A stretch of DNA of 64,000 nucleotides from Nymphaea colorata (GCF_008831285.2 NC_045149.1:18925035-18989034); one strand, 5' to 3'; shown: positions 37,638 through 49,773, counted from the stretch's first letter. The notes: generated by a model from the letters alone, not told the origin. Numbers and translations: made by a program.

Positions 37638-40600
37638 ACCGTGACTGCAGAAATTCACAAATATTGATATGCTAGGGACTTTGTCTGAGGTGATTTGGAC
37701 AACCCATCTCCCATAAGCATATGCAAAACCTGAATGTGCCAGAATAGCTCAATGTATGGGAGAGTATCCCTGAGCATGGTTGGCAGACAACCAAATTTGT
37801 GGTTGGGTGATTTGTCCAGAGTTGCTGAGAAAATGATTTATCAATTGGTCACAGCCTCACTTGTGTGTTAGAAATAGGTGTAATTCGCCTCACTTTATTG
37901 CAAGACTCGAATCGGAATTGTCAAAGCTTTGATTAGCTCCACCAAGTGAAAATCTTGAATTAGGGTTGCAAGTTTCGTCAGCTATGATGTAGAAGCATAA
38001 ACTCATAAGCTTGGAGTTGATAGAATCTGATCGGCAATTGTCAAAGCTTGGTAAGCTCTGCCATGTTAGAGTCTTGATTTAGAGTTGCAAGTTGTGTGAG
38101 TTACAATAACTTATACAGTTGTGATTTAGAAGCATGTATTCATAAGTGCAGTTCAGTTCAGAGAATCTAAAATTTTAAAACTTACAAGTTGGATTGGTGG
38201 CTGAGAGCTATATTTGCTTTCGCTGATTTAGTGCATGAATGTAAAGAATTGGAGTTACCAACATTCATACGTTGTGGTTGAAACTTAAGTGCAGTAGGCA
38301 CTTCAGTTGCCTGAGTTACATAAAAAAGAAACTTTTTTTTTTTGAAACTCAAAATGTTGAGATATCAACTCTTTGTGCTGTAAAAGGGAGGGGGGGCCGC
38401 GGTCCTCTTTCCCAATCACCCAGACGAAGTTATAGTATTCATGTTTAAAATTAAAGGCAAAAAACGATAACCTTACGTTTAAATGATAATAAAGTAATAA
38501 TGCGATATCAGGGACTTACTTTTTTTAAACAGACGATAACCGGAAACGCTTTGTTCATACCTCCTGTAACCAAAATCGGGATATTTTGAAAATGCAAGCT
38601 CCAATTAGGATATCAAATGTCTAATTCGAATCAGATGCATAGAATGTTCGCGTATTCGAATTTGGACACAAACAATGAAAAACCAACTTTCAAAATAATG
38701 TATGGATATTGGATTCAAGATATTTATTTAAAACTGAATCATAATTGAATAGATATTTGCCAAAAACTAAATGGGATTGGATGCCATTTTTCTAAATCTG
38801 AATGCAATTTCTTAATCGGATGTCAGCTTTTTTTTCCATATCGGATTTTTTTTCTCCTTTCTTTGAGAAAACCTAGTTTTTAAGGACAACCAGTAAAACA
38901 GTACGGTGCTTCTTGTTCTTGATATTCCTTTTTTTTTTTTTCCTGTGTGTTTGAACGGTTAATTTCTCCAGAAACTGTCACACAAAAGTGGATCAAATTC
39001 TTGTGCATCACATTTATCCAACTGCTTAGGTTATAAATATGATTACCGGTAAATAATTAATTCTAGCCGCAATCCAGGTCTGGACCAATTTTATATCCAA
39101 ATTAGAATGGTTTCCAACTCCGAACCCATGCATCCAGTTGGTCCAATTACCCAGTCACGCTTTCTGCTGGGTTACAATTAGCTTGTAACGTTTCTTCCAT
39201 CATCTCATGTTTGAATCCCCAAAAGGGCACCTCTTAGTTTGTTTAATATTGAGCAAAATGATACAATTTTAAGTTGATATGCTTTCTTTTAAAGGAACAA
39301 AAATATTAACTTAATATTGAACAATGTAAAAAAATATTGACTTGGGTCATAAAAACTCTGGTTAGAATAGAAAAAAACATTCTAAGAGTTTGACAACGCT
39401 CTGCCTGCCACTGCCCCTTAGTTTTATTATTAAACTAGCATTAGCAAATTGGTTTAACTTAATGCTGATTTACTATCATTTAAGTCAACAGTGAAACTGT
39501 CCAAAAATTTAAGAAAGAAGGGGGGGGGGGGGGGGGAGAGAGAGAGAAAGAGTTTCAAATATATGGTGTTTTCTATGCAGTGCAGGTGGAATTTTGGCAC
39601 TTTTAGATCTTTTCAAGAGGGGTAGATCAAGGATATTGAAGAAATCTATTCAAAATAAATGAGAGTAACCAATAATGGCTATATATAATAGAATGTTTGT
39701 CCTAAAAAATCAAATGCATCTAGGTATTGGATTTTGAATCACTTTGGGTTCCAAATCTCATTGGGATCCTTAACAATTGATGCATATGCTCAAACTGTAT
39801 CCTGCCATATCAACCACAAAATGAAATTGAGATCGATATTTTTTGTTATTTTATTAATACATCATGAATCGATATTTTATATGGTCTGGATGAAACAATA
39901 TTGACATAAGTATTGCATGCATAGACAGAGTTCCTAACAAGTTTCAATTCAGATATATAATTTCAGATATTTTGTGTTTATTTTCTGATAAGATTTTTAA
40001 TATAAAAGTTGGATTTGTGTTAGATTCAGATTTCAAATGTAAAAGATGGATTCATTTATATATCAGTTCTGAACAGTTAAATCATATTTTGTAGCGAAAA
40101 TTTTCTTAAAATGTCAAGTACTTCATGCAATATAGCTTGTATGTGTCACATTCCCCTAATCTTTGACGCAAGTTAAGGTTTAGAGCATTGCACGACATCC
40201 CATGCAAAATTTAGTCCTGAATTTATTGTGGAGGGAAAGTTCTTCCCTCTCTGCAGCTAAAAATAGAGATGATTTTTGGAAGGTCAAGGCACAAATTCTA
40301 GGGCGAAGAGCTTGCACAAGAGTTGGGAAAAAACCCAAATCATGCTATGTCCTTGGTGAAGAAAGGCCTCTTGGCGGCTTGGCTTCATTCCCTTTTTGTT
40401 TTTTACTGTTTTGAGTTGTGATCTTGCTTTGCTTTGCATATGTGTTAGACTATATTATATTTCTTGCATATGCATATAGTTTCCTTGAAATTATTGTATA
40501 TTTTAGCTCATTAGGCATGCATTGACACATTATTTTAATTGTAGCACTTGTGGATCTATACAGATGTTGCACACGACCTGCCTACTCAAAAGTTAAGTGA

Positions 40601-41023
40601 AACATGTTAACTCATGATTGGATACACTTTATAACTCATGATTTCAAAATGGATTTAAATTAGTTAAGCACAAATCTTTACATTGATGTTCCATAACTTC
40701 GTTGTTACGGGAGGGGTTTTGCAGTTAAATTTGGAGGTTAGCAAACTAAAGAGTTCAGTTGTGACCTAATAACTTCAAACTTATTCTAATTATCAAAGAA
40801 TTTGAGGTTAAGTATTTGCTTGTGGTGCCCAATATGAATTTAGATTAACTAGTGTTGGAGAGGGTACTCGGCTGCTTTATTTTCTTTAAATTCTAATGTA
40901 GATTTCTGCAGAGAATAAAATATGCATAAGTGGGTCAGTTTATTCTACAATTGCACATTCATCCAGGTGCTGCTAATTATTCTTTAGTAATTTTATTGGA
41001 AACATTGATTTATCAAAATAATT
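37638..41023 (+). repeat. R repeat copy 2 (about 3.4 kb)
   Basis: Collinear with copy 1 from its GGCACCG block onward. It includes a segment (37680-37790, TTGATATGCTAGGGACTTTG and following) absent from copy 1 but present in copy 3. The TATA box is degraded here (CTAAAAATAGAG near 40257). A run of about 17 G at 39520-39536 replaces the short GA tract seen in other copies. Confidence 0.8.
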
Positions 41024-41029
41024 TTAAAT

Positions 41030-42200
41030 CTGGTATTTATGTCTATTCCAATTTGGTTGGAAGTCATTTCTTAAATTTGAATCCAATCCGATTTCTTAAT
41101 CCGATATTAAAATTTTCTTCCATATCCGATTTTTTTGGATTGGTTTGGTCAGATATCATATTCAAATTGAATATATTGACATCCCTACTTACAATTATTC
41201 AGTTTGGGTTTAAGAAATTAGATCTGTTTTGTTTTCATCTTCACTTTTTTCCTTCAATAGTTGTCTGCAATACTGAGACAGATCCCATTGCTGGTGGCTA
41301 AAGGGCTTTTTAACTTTGTTACGTCCACCTAACCCATTCCACTCAGTACTTAGCAAGTTGCTCCCTTGATTTTCCTGATTCCTGATTATGGAATTTGGTG
41401 ATTTACAAGGAAAAGGAAGAGGCAATTGCAACATCATAGTAACTTGAAATTTTAACTTATTCCTTCCTTTAATATTGTTAAGATTTTTAGATTCAAATAT
41501 TAAAAACCAAAGCAGAAACACCGAGCAGGGAGCAGATAGAGGGCCTTGCCCATTACCCCTTTAAGTAGGGGTGAACACGAGCCGAGTCAAGCCCGAGTTC
41601 AGTCAGCTCGAGCTCGGCTCGACTAATGAAACCTCGAGCTCGACTCGGCTCGAGCTCGAGAATAGCTCGACTAAAGCAGCTTGAGTTTGACTCAACAATT
41701 ACGTGTTAAGCTCGAGCTCGACTCAGCAGTTATATGCCATATTAAGGCTCGACAAACTTGTAAACTAGATTTGGGGTTTGTTTGTTTCCTGAAGTGATCA
41801 TTTTCTTAGAAAGTTGGTGGATGATGGGTGGGACGTCATACATATTAGTATGGAAGTGCCAAAATCTTGGGTTTTGATGCTGATAAAGGCTTCCCATTTG
41901 TGTCGAGATTGAGTCCATGTGATTCATACATGGTAGTTAAACTGCACATTCTTTTTATTGCATCTTGGGGCCATTGTTACCATTGTTAGTTATCATATCC
42001 AACTTTTAATTTTCTTCCTTTTATTGGGGTTCCGGAGCAAAGTAGTTTGTTGGACTGTGCTCATTTAACATCAATTATTCTGGTGGTCTCATGTCATGTC
42101 ACATGGACGAAGTGGATTTTAGCAATACAATTTGACATGTATAACAAGATGCCATCTTAAGTCGGGATCCACCTCGGCTTGTCTCATAGGCGCCTTCAGC
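41030..42200. other. Intergenic DNA with repeat remnants
   Basis: Contains a diverged AT-rich remnant near 41030-41190 (TATTGACATCCCTACTT), the short GAGCTCGA repeat at 41565-41768, and at about 42160-42200 a segment resembling the leader of the WIYLD gene. No gene identified. Confidence 0.45.
41565..41768 (+). repeat. GAGCTCGA-type dispersed repeat, short copy
   Basis: Starts TAGGGGTGAACACGAGCCGA, then AGCTCGAGCTCGGCTCGAC, and ends near GACAAACTTGTAAACTAGA. Same order of words as the longer copy at 23930-24350. Confidence 0.75.
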
Positions 42201-42564
42201 TCAAAGTACGTTATGAAATATATCTGGTATGTGTCAACTGTCACATTCACCTAAGCTTTGATGCAAATTAGGGTCTAGTGCGTGACACCATTTCTCATGC
42301 AAAATTTAGTCCTGTATTTATTGTATTTATTGTGGAGATAAAGTTCTTCCCTCTCTATAGCTATAAATAGAGATGATTTTGGGAGGTCAAGGCACAAATT
42401 CTAGGGCAAATAGAGTTGAGAAAAAACCCAAATCATTCAAGGGTAATTATTCCTTTTTTGTTTTTTTTTACTGTTTTGAGTTATGAACTTGCTTTTGCTT
42501 TGCTTATGTGATATTATGTGATAGACTATTATATTTCTTGCATGTGCATTCAGTTTCCTTTAAA

Positions 42565-42834
42565 TTATTGTAGCATTACCTTGAGATTTTTTACCGAGAC
42601 GCCGGAATCGTTGTCGACGGCAATGGGTCTGACTTTCTGCCAGTCGGTTCTGTCTATGAAATTGGCGATCATCCGGGAGAGAGCGACGCTGCCCAGTTCC
42701 ATGTTGGCATGATCGCCAAAGGGCACTTTTCCTTCAAGCAGCCACCTCAATCTCGTCCTTCCAATGGCCGATGATCTGAATGTGGTCGATGCACTCCTCA
42801 TGGGAGTGGATGGCATTTGAATCGCTTCCGGAAT
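42565..42834 (-). pseudogene. Gene fragment in left arm of palindrome 2
   Basis: An open minus-strand frame whose core (RSAS, LLEGKVPFGDHA, MELGSVALSRMIANFID, VDNDSGVSVKNLK) matches the right-arm frame. Roughly 18 of 80 aligned residues differ, including a one-codon indel. It looks like part of an N-terminal exon of a host gene. The pattern xRLRxL...GSVxLxxMVxNFI resembles the N-terminal part of the DUF506 family, but the match is short. Probably not translated. Confidence 0.45.
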
Positions 42835-43209
42835 TGGTATGCAGAAGAAGAAAAGAAAAAAAGAAAAGGAAAGAAGCAAATAATAAGAAAAATCCTTCTT
42901 CCCTAATAATTGACCGATCGAAATATAAAAAGTTGGTGGTTTTCATCAATCGCGATAATACGAAACAGAAAGTAAGAAGGAAGATGAAAAAAGGTTGGAT
43001 GGAGTGTTTTTCTCTTAGACACCATCCAACCTTTTTTTCATATTTTTCCTTCTTTTCTATTTCGTGTTATCGCGATTGATCAGTTCTGAGAACCACCAAC
43101 CTTTTATTTCGATCGGTCAATTATTAGGGAAGAAGGATTTTCCTTATTATTTGCTTCTTCCTTGCTTTTTTTTTCTTGTCTTCTTCTGCATACCAATTCT
43201 GGAAGCAAT

Positions 43210-43462
43210 TCAAATGCCAAACGCTCCCACGAGGAGCGCATCGGCATTCAGATCATCAACCGTCGGAAGCACAAGATTGAGGCGGCTGCTTGAAGGAAGA
43301 GTGCCCTTTGGTGATCATGCAGACGCGGAACTGGGCAGCGTCGCTCTCTCCCGGATGGTCGCCAATTTCATAGACGGAACCGACCAGCGAAAGGCCAGAC
43401 CCATCGCCGTCGACAATGATTCCGGTGTCTCCCTGAAAAATCTCAAGCTACATGCCCAATGA
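43210..43462 (+). pseudogene. Gene fragment in right arm of palindrome 2 (DUF506-like?)
   Basis: An open plus-strand frame with STRLRRLLEGRVPFGDHA, then ELGSVALSRMVANFIDG, then VDNDSGVSLKNLK and a stop at 43460. It keeps the basic LRRL better than the left arm, where one Arg is Trp. GC content is well above the surrounding R sequence, as expected of a captured exon. Likeness to the N-terminus of plant DUF506 proteins (basic LxRL then SVxLxxMVxNFI) is recalled from the family, not confirmed. No catalytic domain follows. Confidence 0.45.
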
Positions 43463-44430
43463 GTTGAAATATATAATAATTTAAAGGAAACTATATGCAC
43501 ATGCAAGAAATATAATATGGTCTATCACATAAGCAAAGCCTCCAAGAGGCCTTTCATCACCAAAGACAGAGCATGATTTGGGTTTTTTCCCAACTCTCTT
43601 TGCCCTAAAATTCGTGCCTTGACCTCCCACAAGTCATCTCTATTAATAGCTGCAGAGAAGGAAGAACTTTCCCTCCACAATAATTACAGGACTAAATTTT
43701 GCATGGGAAATTGTGTCACACACTAGACCCTAATTTTAATCAAAGCTTAGGTGAATGTGACACATACCGGCTATATTTCATAAAGTACCCGACATTTTAA
43801 GCAAAATTTTGTTAAAAAGCATGATTTAATTGTTCAGAACTGATATCTAACTGAATTCATCTTTTACATTTGAATTCTGAATCTAACCCCAATCCAACTT
43901 TTATATTCAAAATTTTATCGGACAATAAACATAAAATATCTGAAATTATATATCTAAATGAAATTTGATAAGAACTTTGTCTATGCATGCAATATTTCTA
44001 TCAATATTGTTTCATCCATACCATATAAAATATGGATTCATGATACATTAATAAAATAACAAAAATATAGCTCTCTATTTCATTTGTGGTTGGCATGGCA
44101 GGATACAGTTTGAGCATATGCATCAATTTTTAAGGATCCCATTGAGAGTTGGAACCCAAAGTGATTCAAAATCCAATACCTAGATGCATTTGACATTTTG
44201 GGACAAATATTCTATTATATACAGCCATGATTGGTTACTCTCATTTATTTTCTATAGATTTCTTCAATATCCTTGATTTAAGCCTCTTGAAAAGATGCAC
44301 TTGTGCCAAAATTCCACCTGCACTGCATAAAAAACACCATATATTTGAAACTCTTTCTCTCTCTTAAATTTTTGGACAGTTTCACTGTTGACTTGAATGA
44401 TAGTAGATCAGCTTTAAGTTAAACCAATTT
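43460..44430 (-). repeat. R repeat copy 5 (minus strand)
   Basis: Reverse-complement collinear with copy 1 from about its 35870 to its 34860 equivalent, ending at TTTGCTAATGCTTGG. The outer arm of palindrome 2 is its right-hand end as read in the R direction. The TATA is altered (CTATTAATAG in reverse at about 43640). Confidence 0.8.
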
Positions 44431-44437
44431 GCTAATG

Positions 44438-44810
44438 CTTGGGTTCAAATGAATCAGCAAACTCCACTCCCTCACTCTCCTTTTTTTCTTTTTGGAAAAA
44501 AGTCTCTACAATATAGGTCTAAACAGTAGGTATGAACCATTTAGTATAGTTAGACATTATAAACATGGCATTAAACAATTGAAGAAACAGTTGAGACCTG
44601 CGCAGATCCTATGGCGATTTACCGAAGCATGCTAATTCCAATGAATGGCCAAAAATCATGCTTCAACGTATCAATCTACCACTATCTCTTTCACCCATGC
44701 AGCTCATCTGAAGAATCAAAACAATGCTTCAAAAATGCAGGACTTGCAGCTTACAGTTAACTCTAGATACAAGGTCTGGGTGTGACTTGTACCCTTTAAG
44801 AGTATTACAT
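44438..44810 (+). repeat. Module M copy 1
   Basis: Near-identical to 54397-54765: GAATCAGCAAACTCCACTC, GGTATGAACCATTTAGTATA, AAACAGTTGAGACCTGC, TCTGGGTGTGACTTGT. Its first 60 bp is also the reverse complement of 36888-36947 beside palindrome 1. Short degenerate frames in both copies show no family. Confidence 0.75.
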
Positions 44811-44903
44811 TAAAAGTATTTTTAATTGTGTCCTAAGGTGGCTACATAAGCTAGAAAATGATGCATAGACAACAAAATCAGAAATGAAAAAATATAGTTA
44901 AAC

Positions 44904-45309
44904 TAAATATGAAGCAATCGTGCTAATTAAAAATTTTCAAGCGATGCATATCTGGGACAAAAAAATGTATTCCATACTTTAATTCAACTCAGCTTTTGAA
45001 TGGGGCGGATGATTCTAGGAAACATGAACTAATAATAGCAGGCGGTCAAAAACGGATGTTTCGCCCTTTATTGCATATGAACAATGAAGGTGGCTAATGA
45101 CTCTTTGATTGGCCACCTTCATTGTTCATATGCAATAAAGGGCCAAACATCCGTTTTTCACCGCCTGCTATTATTAATTCATGTTGCTTAGAATCATCCG
45201 CTCCATTCCGAAGCCGAGTTGATTAAAAAGGCAAATGGATGGAACCATTTTTTGTCTCATATATGCATCGCTTGAAAATTTTTTAGTTGGTACGATTGCT
45301 TCATATTTA
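44904..45309. repeat. Palindrome 3, about 0.4 kb
   Basis: The arms run from AAATATGAAGCAATCG inward to GAACAATGAAGGTGGC, and from GCCACCTTCATTGTTC out to GATTGCTTCATATTT, with a spacer of about 15 nt near 45105. The arms share GCAGGCGGT, CGGATGTTT and GCATATGAACAATGAAGG. Confidence 0.9.
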
Positions 45310-45447
45310 TTTTTTAGTAATCTTATTTGAGATGTTGGTTTATCAAAATAATTTAAAAAAAAAGAGAGAATAATTCTAAGAAAAAGTAAGATATAAAACA
45401 GTAACTATGCACTATAAACGCAGTTTTATTTGTTTTGCATATATAGC

Positions 45448-46585
45448 ATAATGCTCATAATATTTCTAAAGAGTGCAAAAGCATCAAACAGCAGCACCCT
45501 TTCTTTTTTCAGAGAGGGAGAGAGATGCCGCGTTTCTAGAAGGCTAAAACCACATCTGCACATCCTTTTTGCATTCTCTTGGTCATTGCATAACAATTGA
45601 ATATTTCTGTCTTTCTTTTTTTGGTTTCATTCTTGCTTTTAAATCTTCTGTTTCCAGGATTATGTAAGCAACATTTTCAGTCATGTTACTGCTTAGCCAT
45701 CAACAAGCAACCACCTTCATTGCCCATATACAAGAAAGGGCAAAACGAAAACAAAGTGAGAGAAATAAGGTGGCTACATAAGGTAGAAAATGATGCATAG
45801 ACAACAAAATAAGAAATCAAAAAATATAGTTAAACAAAATATGAAGTAGTCGTACTAATTAAAAATAGCGATGCATATAGGAGACAAAAAAACGGTTCCA
45901 TACTTTAATTCAACTAAGCTTTTGAATGGGGCGGATGATTCTAGGAAACATGAACGAAAAATAGCAGGCGGTGAAAAACGAATGTTTCGCCCATTATTGC
46001 ATATGAACAATGAAGGTGGCTAATCATTGTTCATATGCAATAAAGGGCCAAACATCCGTTTTTCACCGCCTGCTATTATTAATTCATGCTGCTTAGAATA
46101 ATCCGCTCCATTCAAAAGCCGAGTTGATTAAAAAGGTAAATGGATGGAACCATTTTTTGTCTCATATATGCATCGCTTGAAATTTTTTTAGTTAGTACGA
46201 TTGCTTCATATTTAATTGTAACTATAATTTTCATTTCTGATTTTGTTGTCTATGCATCATTTTCTAGCTTATGTAGCCACCTTCTTTCTCTCTCACCTTG
46301 TTTCTGTTTCGCCCTTTATTGGATAGGAAGTAAAATGACTGAAAAATTTGCTCACATAATCCTGAAAACAGCAGATCTAAAAGCAAGAACGGAACCAATA
46401 AATGTAAAAGGAGAAAAAATCAAGTGTTAGGTAAAGCCAAGGGAATCCAAAAAGGATGTGCAGATGCGCTTTAGCCTTTTAAAAAGGTGGCCTCTCTCTC
46501 TCTCTCTCTCTCTCTACATAAGAAAGGATGTTGCAGTTTGATGTTTTGACTCTCTTTAAAAATGCTATGTATTGGTAAGTTCAAT
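45448..46585. repeat. Palindrome 4, about 1.1 kb
   Basis: Centre near 46019, with almost no spacer (AATGAAGGTGGCTAATCATTG). The core repeats the sequence of palindrome 3. The arms extend further outward through AGAAAATGATGCATAGACAA, TTCTTGCTTTTAAATCT and the AGAAGGCTAAAACC/GAGAGAG block to TATTTCTAAAGAG on the left and CTCTTTAAAAATG on the right. The right arm contains a CT tract at 46492-46515. Confidence 0.88.
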
Positions 46586-46819
46586 AGTAGCTATATGACA
46601 GTATATGATGAGACTTATACATATTTTATACTATTATTAAGGTGCTTTTGATTAAAATCCTTCAGAATTTGAAATTCATGAATTTAAGATCATAGACCTT
46701 CCATGTAGAGAGGATAGGGAAGAAGGAAAACTGAGGAAGAAACAAGTGCCAAAGAGAGGCATATCTTCCTCCCAATGATGGATTCAGCAACATCAAGAGA
46801 GAGATAGAGAGAGAAGCCA

Positions 46820-47385
46820 AGCCATTCGGGATCCAGCTTGGCTTGTCTCATAGCGCCCACGGCTCAGCAAGCCGCTCCCTCACCATTTCCTTTCGAAGTT
46901 CAATCGATTCGAAACGATTCAAACTTCCGATTCGTAAACAGGTGGCTGTTTAAGATTCCGTAGATGCCTCAGCAGCCAAAAAACCTTAAACGCACTCTCT
47001 CTCTCTCTCTCTCTCTCTCTGTTGCTGTTGTTGAATCCATCACTGAGCGGTGGATAAGCCTCAGGTGTGCACTCCCTTCTATCCTCTTTGGCATGTATTT
47101 CTTCCTCGGCCTTCCTTCTTCCCTACCCACTTGCCCTCTCTGCATGGAAAGTTTATGTTGCAATTTCTTGCATATTCGTTGCCCACATTCAGTTATAACC
47201 CTAAACCCAGACACCCCAACATCCATTGTTGGTTTATTTTTCTTGTTTTGATCGGTGTTTGGATCAAAGGAATTGAGTAGTTGTGGGATCGCGGTTTCGT
47301 GCATTTGCCTTCTCATTTAACTGATGATGGAATTCTGGGACCGCATTTGAAACTGTGGTTTTCCAACCAATAGGGATCGGCAGTG
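46820..47385 (+). promoter_or_regulatory. 5' leader and leader intron of the WIYLD gene
   Basis: GC-richer leader with a CT tract at about 46995-47020. A donor TCAG/GTGTGC after 47064 and an acceptor CCAACCAATAG ending at 47373 define a probable 309 bp leader intron just before the ATG. The part around 46826 (CGGGATCCAGCTTGGCTTGTC) recurs in altered form near 42165. Confidence 0.5.
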
Positions 47386-47556
47386 ATGGCGCCGCACTCA
47401 CGGTTCAATTTGGCCGTTAAGGCCATCAGGGATATTGGCATCCCGCGGAAGACAGTGAAGCCCGTTCTCAGCAAGCTGTTGGAGCGGTACAACGATAATT
47501 GGGCTCTAATCAAGAAGGAAAGCTACCGAGCCTTGGCTGATGCCACATTTGAGTAG
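47386..47556 (+). CDS. WIYLD-domain protein or first exon of a SUVR-type gene
   Basis: A 56-residue frame made almost entirely of the WIYLD domain: AVKAIRDIGIPRKTVKPVLS, then KLLERYNDNWALI, then SYRALADATFE and TAG. In plants this domain sits at the N-terminus of SUVR-type SET-domain histone methyltransferases and binds ubiquitin (shown for SUVR4). Either this is a stand-alone WIYLD protein, or TTTGA/GTAGCA at about 47552 is a splice donor, since the domain commonly ends at that point in SUVR genes. In the second case the TAG would be intronic. No SET or pre-SET exon is recognised downstream in this window. A degenerate copia element begins about 190 bp further on, so the gene may be truncated, or may have a very large first intron. 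Confidence 0.75.
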   Translation: MAPHSRFNLAVKAIRDIGIPRKTVKPVLSKLLERYNDNWALIKKESYRALADATFE

Positions 47557-47748
47557 CAGGATTCTCTGGTTCTCCACTTTTACTTTTGATTTGTCTAAAA
47601 TGTGATTCATTGTTTTGAGTCTGTAAGATCATGTTTGGTTTTAAATTTGAGTTTGATTGTCGGTACTATTGATAAAAAAGATGCCAAAATCAAAGAGGAA
47701 GATGACAAAGAGCGTGAGGTATGGTGAACTAGAATGCTTATCTAGTGG

Positions 47749-49773
47749 TTGGTGTTTGAATTTGATGTTTATCAATCAAACAAGTTGGATTTCAAATCTG
47801 AACAATGTGTATTCTTGGGTTATGCTCTTCAACACAAAGGGTACACATGCATGAGTATGAACAACAAAAGGCTCTACATCTTTCGACTTGTCACATTCAA
47901 TGAGACCGACTTTCCATTCAAAAACAAAAGAGAAGTCTCCAAAGAAGAAAATAAAGACTCACAAAAACAAGGCATAGTCATATCTCTTTCCTCCTTCGCT
48001 TGAAAATCAATCAAACGTCCACCTTCATGGTTCCATGGTACTGAATCAGTTAGTCAAAGTCAACAAACCCATGAACCAGTTCAAGAAATTGTCCGCACAC
48101 ACCAAATGACTACAAAATTCCAAGTAGGCACTCGTCAACCTATTCCTAGATACAATGACTATCATCTATATTCCTCTCACAAACACCCATTGCCTACTGC
48201 CCTTCATTCCAAACTTAATATAAACAGCGAACCTAAAACCATTAGAGAGGCTCTTGCAAATGAGCATTGGAGAGCAGCAATGCAAAACAAATACAATGCT
48301 CTCATGACAAACAGCTCATGGAGACTGGTTCCAAATGATTTTACTAAACATGTCGGGGGATTCAAATAGAACTTGAGATTAAACAGAAGGCAAATGGAAG
48401 TTTGGAAAGGTATAAAGCTCGTGTTGTGACTAAAGGCTATAGCCAAATTAAAGGTGTGGACTATACCCAAACCTTTAGTTTTGTAGTTAAATCCACTGCA
48501 ATTAGAATTGTGCTAACCATTACTTTGAGCCATGAGTGGGCAGTACGTCAATTAGACATTCAAAACTCTTTTTTGCATGAACATCTTTCAAAAGAAGTGT
48601 ACATGGCTCAGCCCCCCAGGTTTGAGGATATAAGATAACTTAACCATGTTTACAAGCTTGAAAAGGCTCTCTATGGATTGAAACAGGCACCTCATGCTTA
48701 GTTTGCTTGATTAAACAAATTTCTCTTACAATTGGAATTTATTACTGCTAAAAATGACACTTCACTTTTTATTTACAGGAACGAGCATTATGTTATATAT
48801 GTGTTTCATTGTTGAAAGCAGCACTAATTAAATCCATAGTGTTATTCAGAGATTTAGAGAGAAATTCGCCATCAAGGACATTGGCCAACTTCATTTCTTC
48901 CTGGGTGTAGAAGAAAAATTTTCAAAGCAAGGCCTAAAACATTCTCAACAAATATATGTCTATGACCAAATCAAGAAGACAAACATGTTGGGTGCCAAAC
49001 TGGTTGCCATTCCCATGGCACTTCTTCCTCTCAGTGCTGATCAAGGTCACAACTTCCATGATCTCACTTTGTATAGGAGTGCAGTCGCAGTCGGTGCATT
49101 TCAGTATGCCACCATGGCAATACCAGATTTAACATACTCTGTCAATAGAGTATGCCAATACATGCATCAAACAATAGATGAGTATTGGAACACAATAAAA
49201 AGAATCATCAGATACTTAAAGCACACCATATCTCATGAGCTAATCATTCAACCCTGTGCTTCTCTATCTATCTCAGCTTATACTGATGTCGATGGGGCCG
49301 GCTGCCCAGATGATCGCAAGTGAATAGGAGGCTATGCTGTTTTCCTTGGATGCAACCTTATATCTTGAAGCTCGAAGAAGCAAGATGTTATTTCCAGATC
49401 TAGTACCGAAGCTGAATATAGGTCACTGGCCAATGCCACTGCTGAAATAATGTGGATCAAATTTTTGTTGCAAGAACTAGGTGTTAAAGAAGGAGCCAAA
49501 GCCAAACCATGGTGTAACAATATTGGAGCTTCTCATCTTGTAGCTCATCCTTTTCACCACAGTCTTTGCAAACATGTTGAAATCAACATACATTTTATGA
49601 GACAAAAGATAGCTAGTGGAGAACTTGATGTCAAGTATATTTCCTCTAAGGAGCAGATTGCATATGTTTTCAGTAAGCCATTGAGACGGCAACAATTTCC
49701 GCACATGATCAACATGCTTCCACTGGTAGCATCCACCGTTAGCTTGAGGAGGGCTGTTCATAGGAACCAATAG
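47749..49773 (+). mobile_element. Degenerate Ty1/copia retrotransposon pol fragment
   Basis: In order: the tail of integrase (KLDFKSEQCVFLGYALQHKG), then reverse transcriptase (EALANEHWRAAMQNKYNALM; YKARVVTKGYSQIKGVDYTQ; VYKLEKALYGLKQAP), then RNase H (RSSTEAEYRSLANATAEIMW and a tail near 49673). Frameshifts and stops interrupt it at about 48003, 48369, 48638, 48700-48980 and 49323, and the YVDD catalytic box of reverse transcriptase is missing. Gag, protease and the integrase core are absent, so it is 5' truncated. Not capable of autonomous movement. Confidence 0.9.

Larger units (their letters stand above)
42203..43790. repeat. Palindrome 2, about 1.6 kb, with a captured gene fragment in both arms
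   Basis: The arms are about 42203-43002 and 43022-43790 around a loop of about 19 nt; the inner ends are AAGGTTGGATGG and CCATCCAACCTT. The outer 380 bp of each arm is R repeat (with the TATA segment); the inner 410 bp is non-R DNA carrying the same open reading frame on opposite strands. The right arm runs on into R copy 5. Confidence 0.9.

Noticed and set aside
32655-41023. R copies 1 and 2 as the two LTRs of one retrotransposon
   Set aside because: They are in direct orientation, but the interval between them is palindrome 1 and AT-rich sequence without a primer-binding site, gag or pol, and further partial copies occur elsewhere in both orientations.
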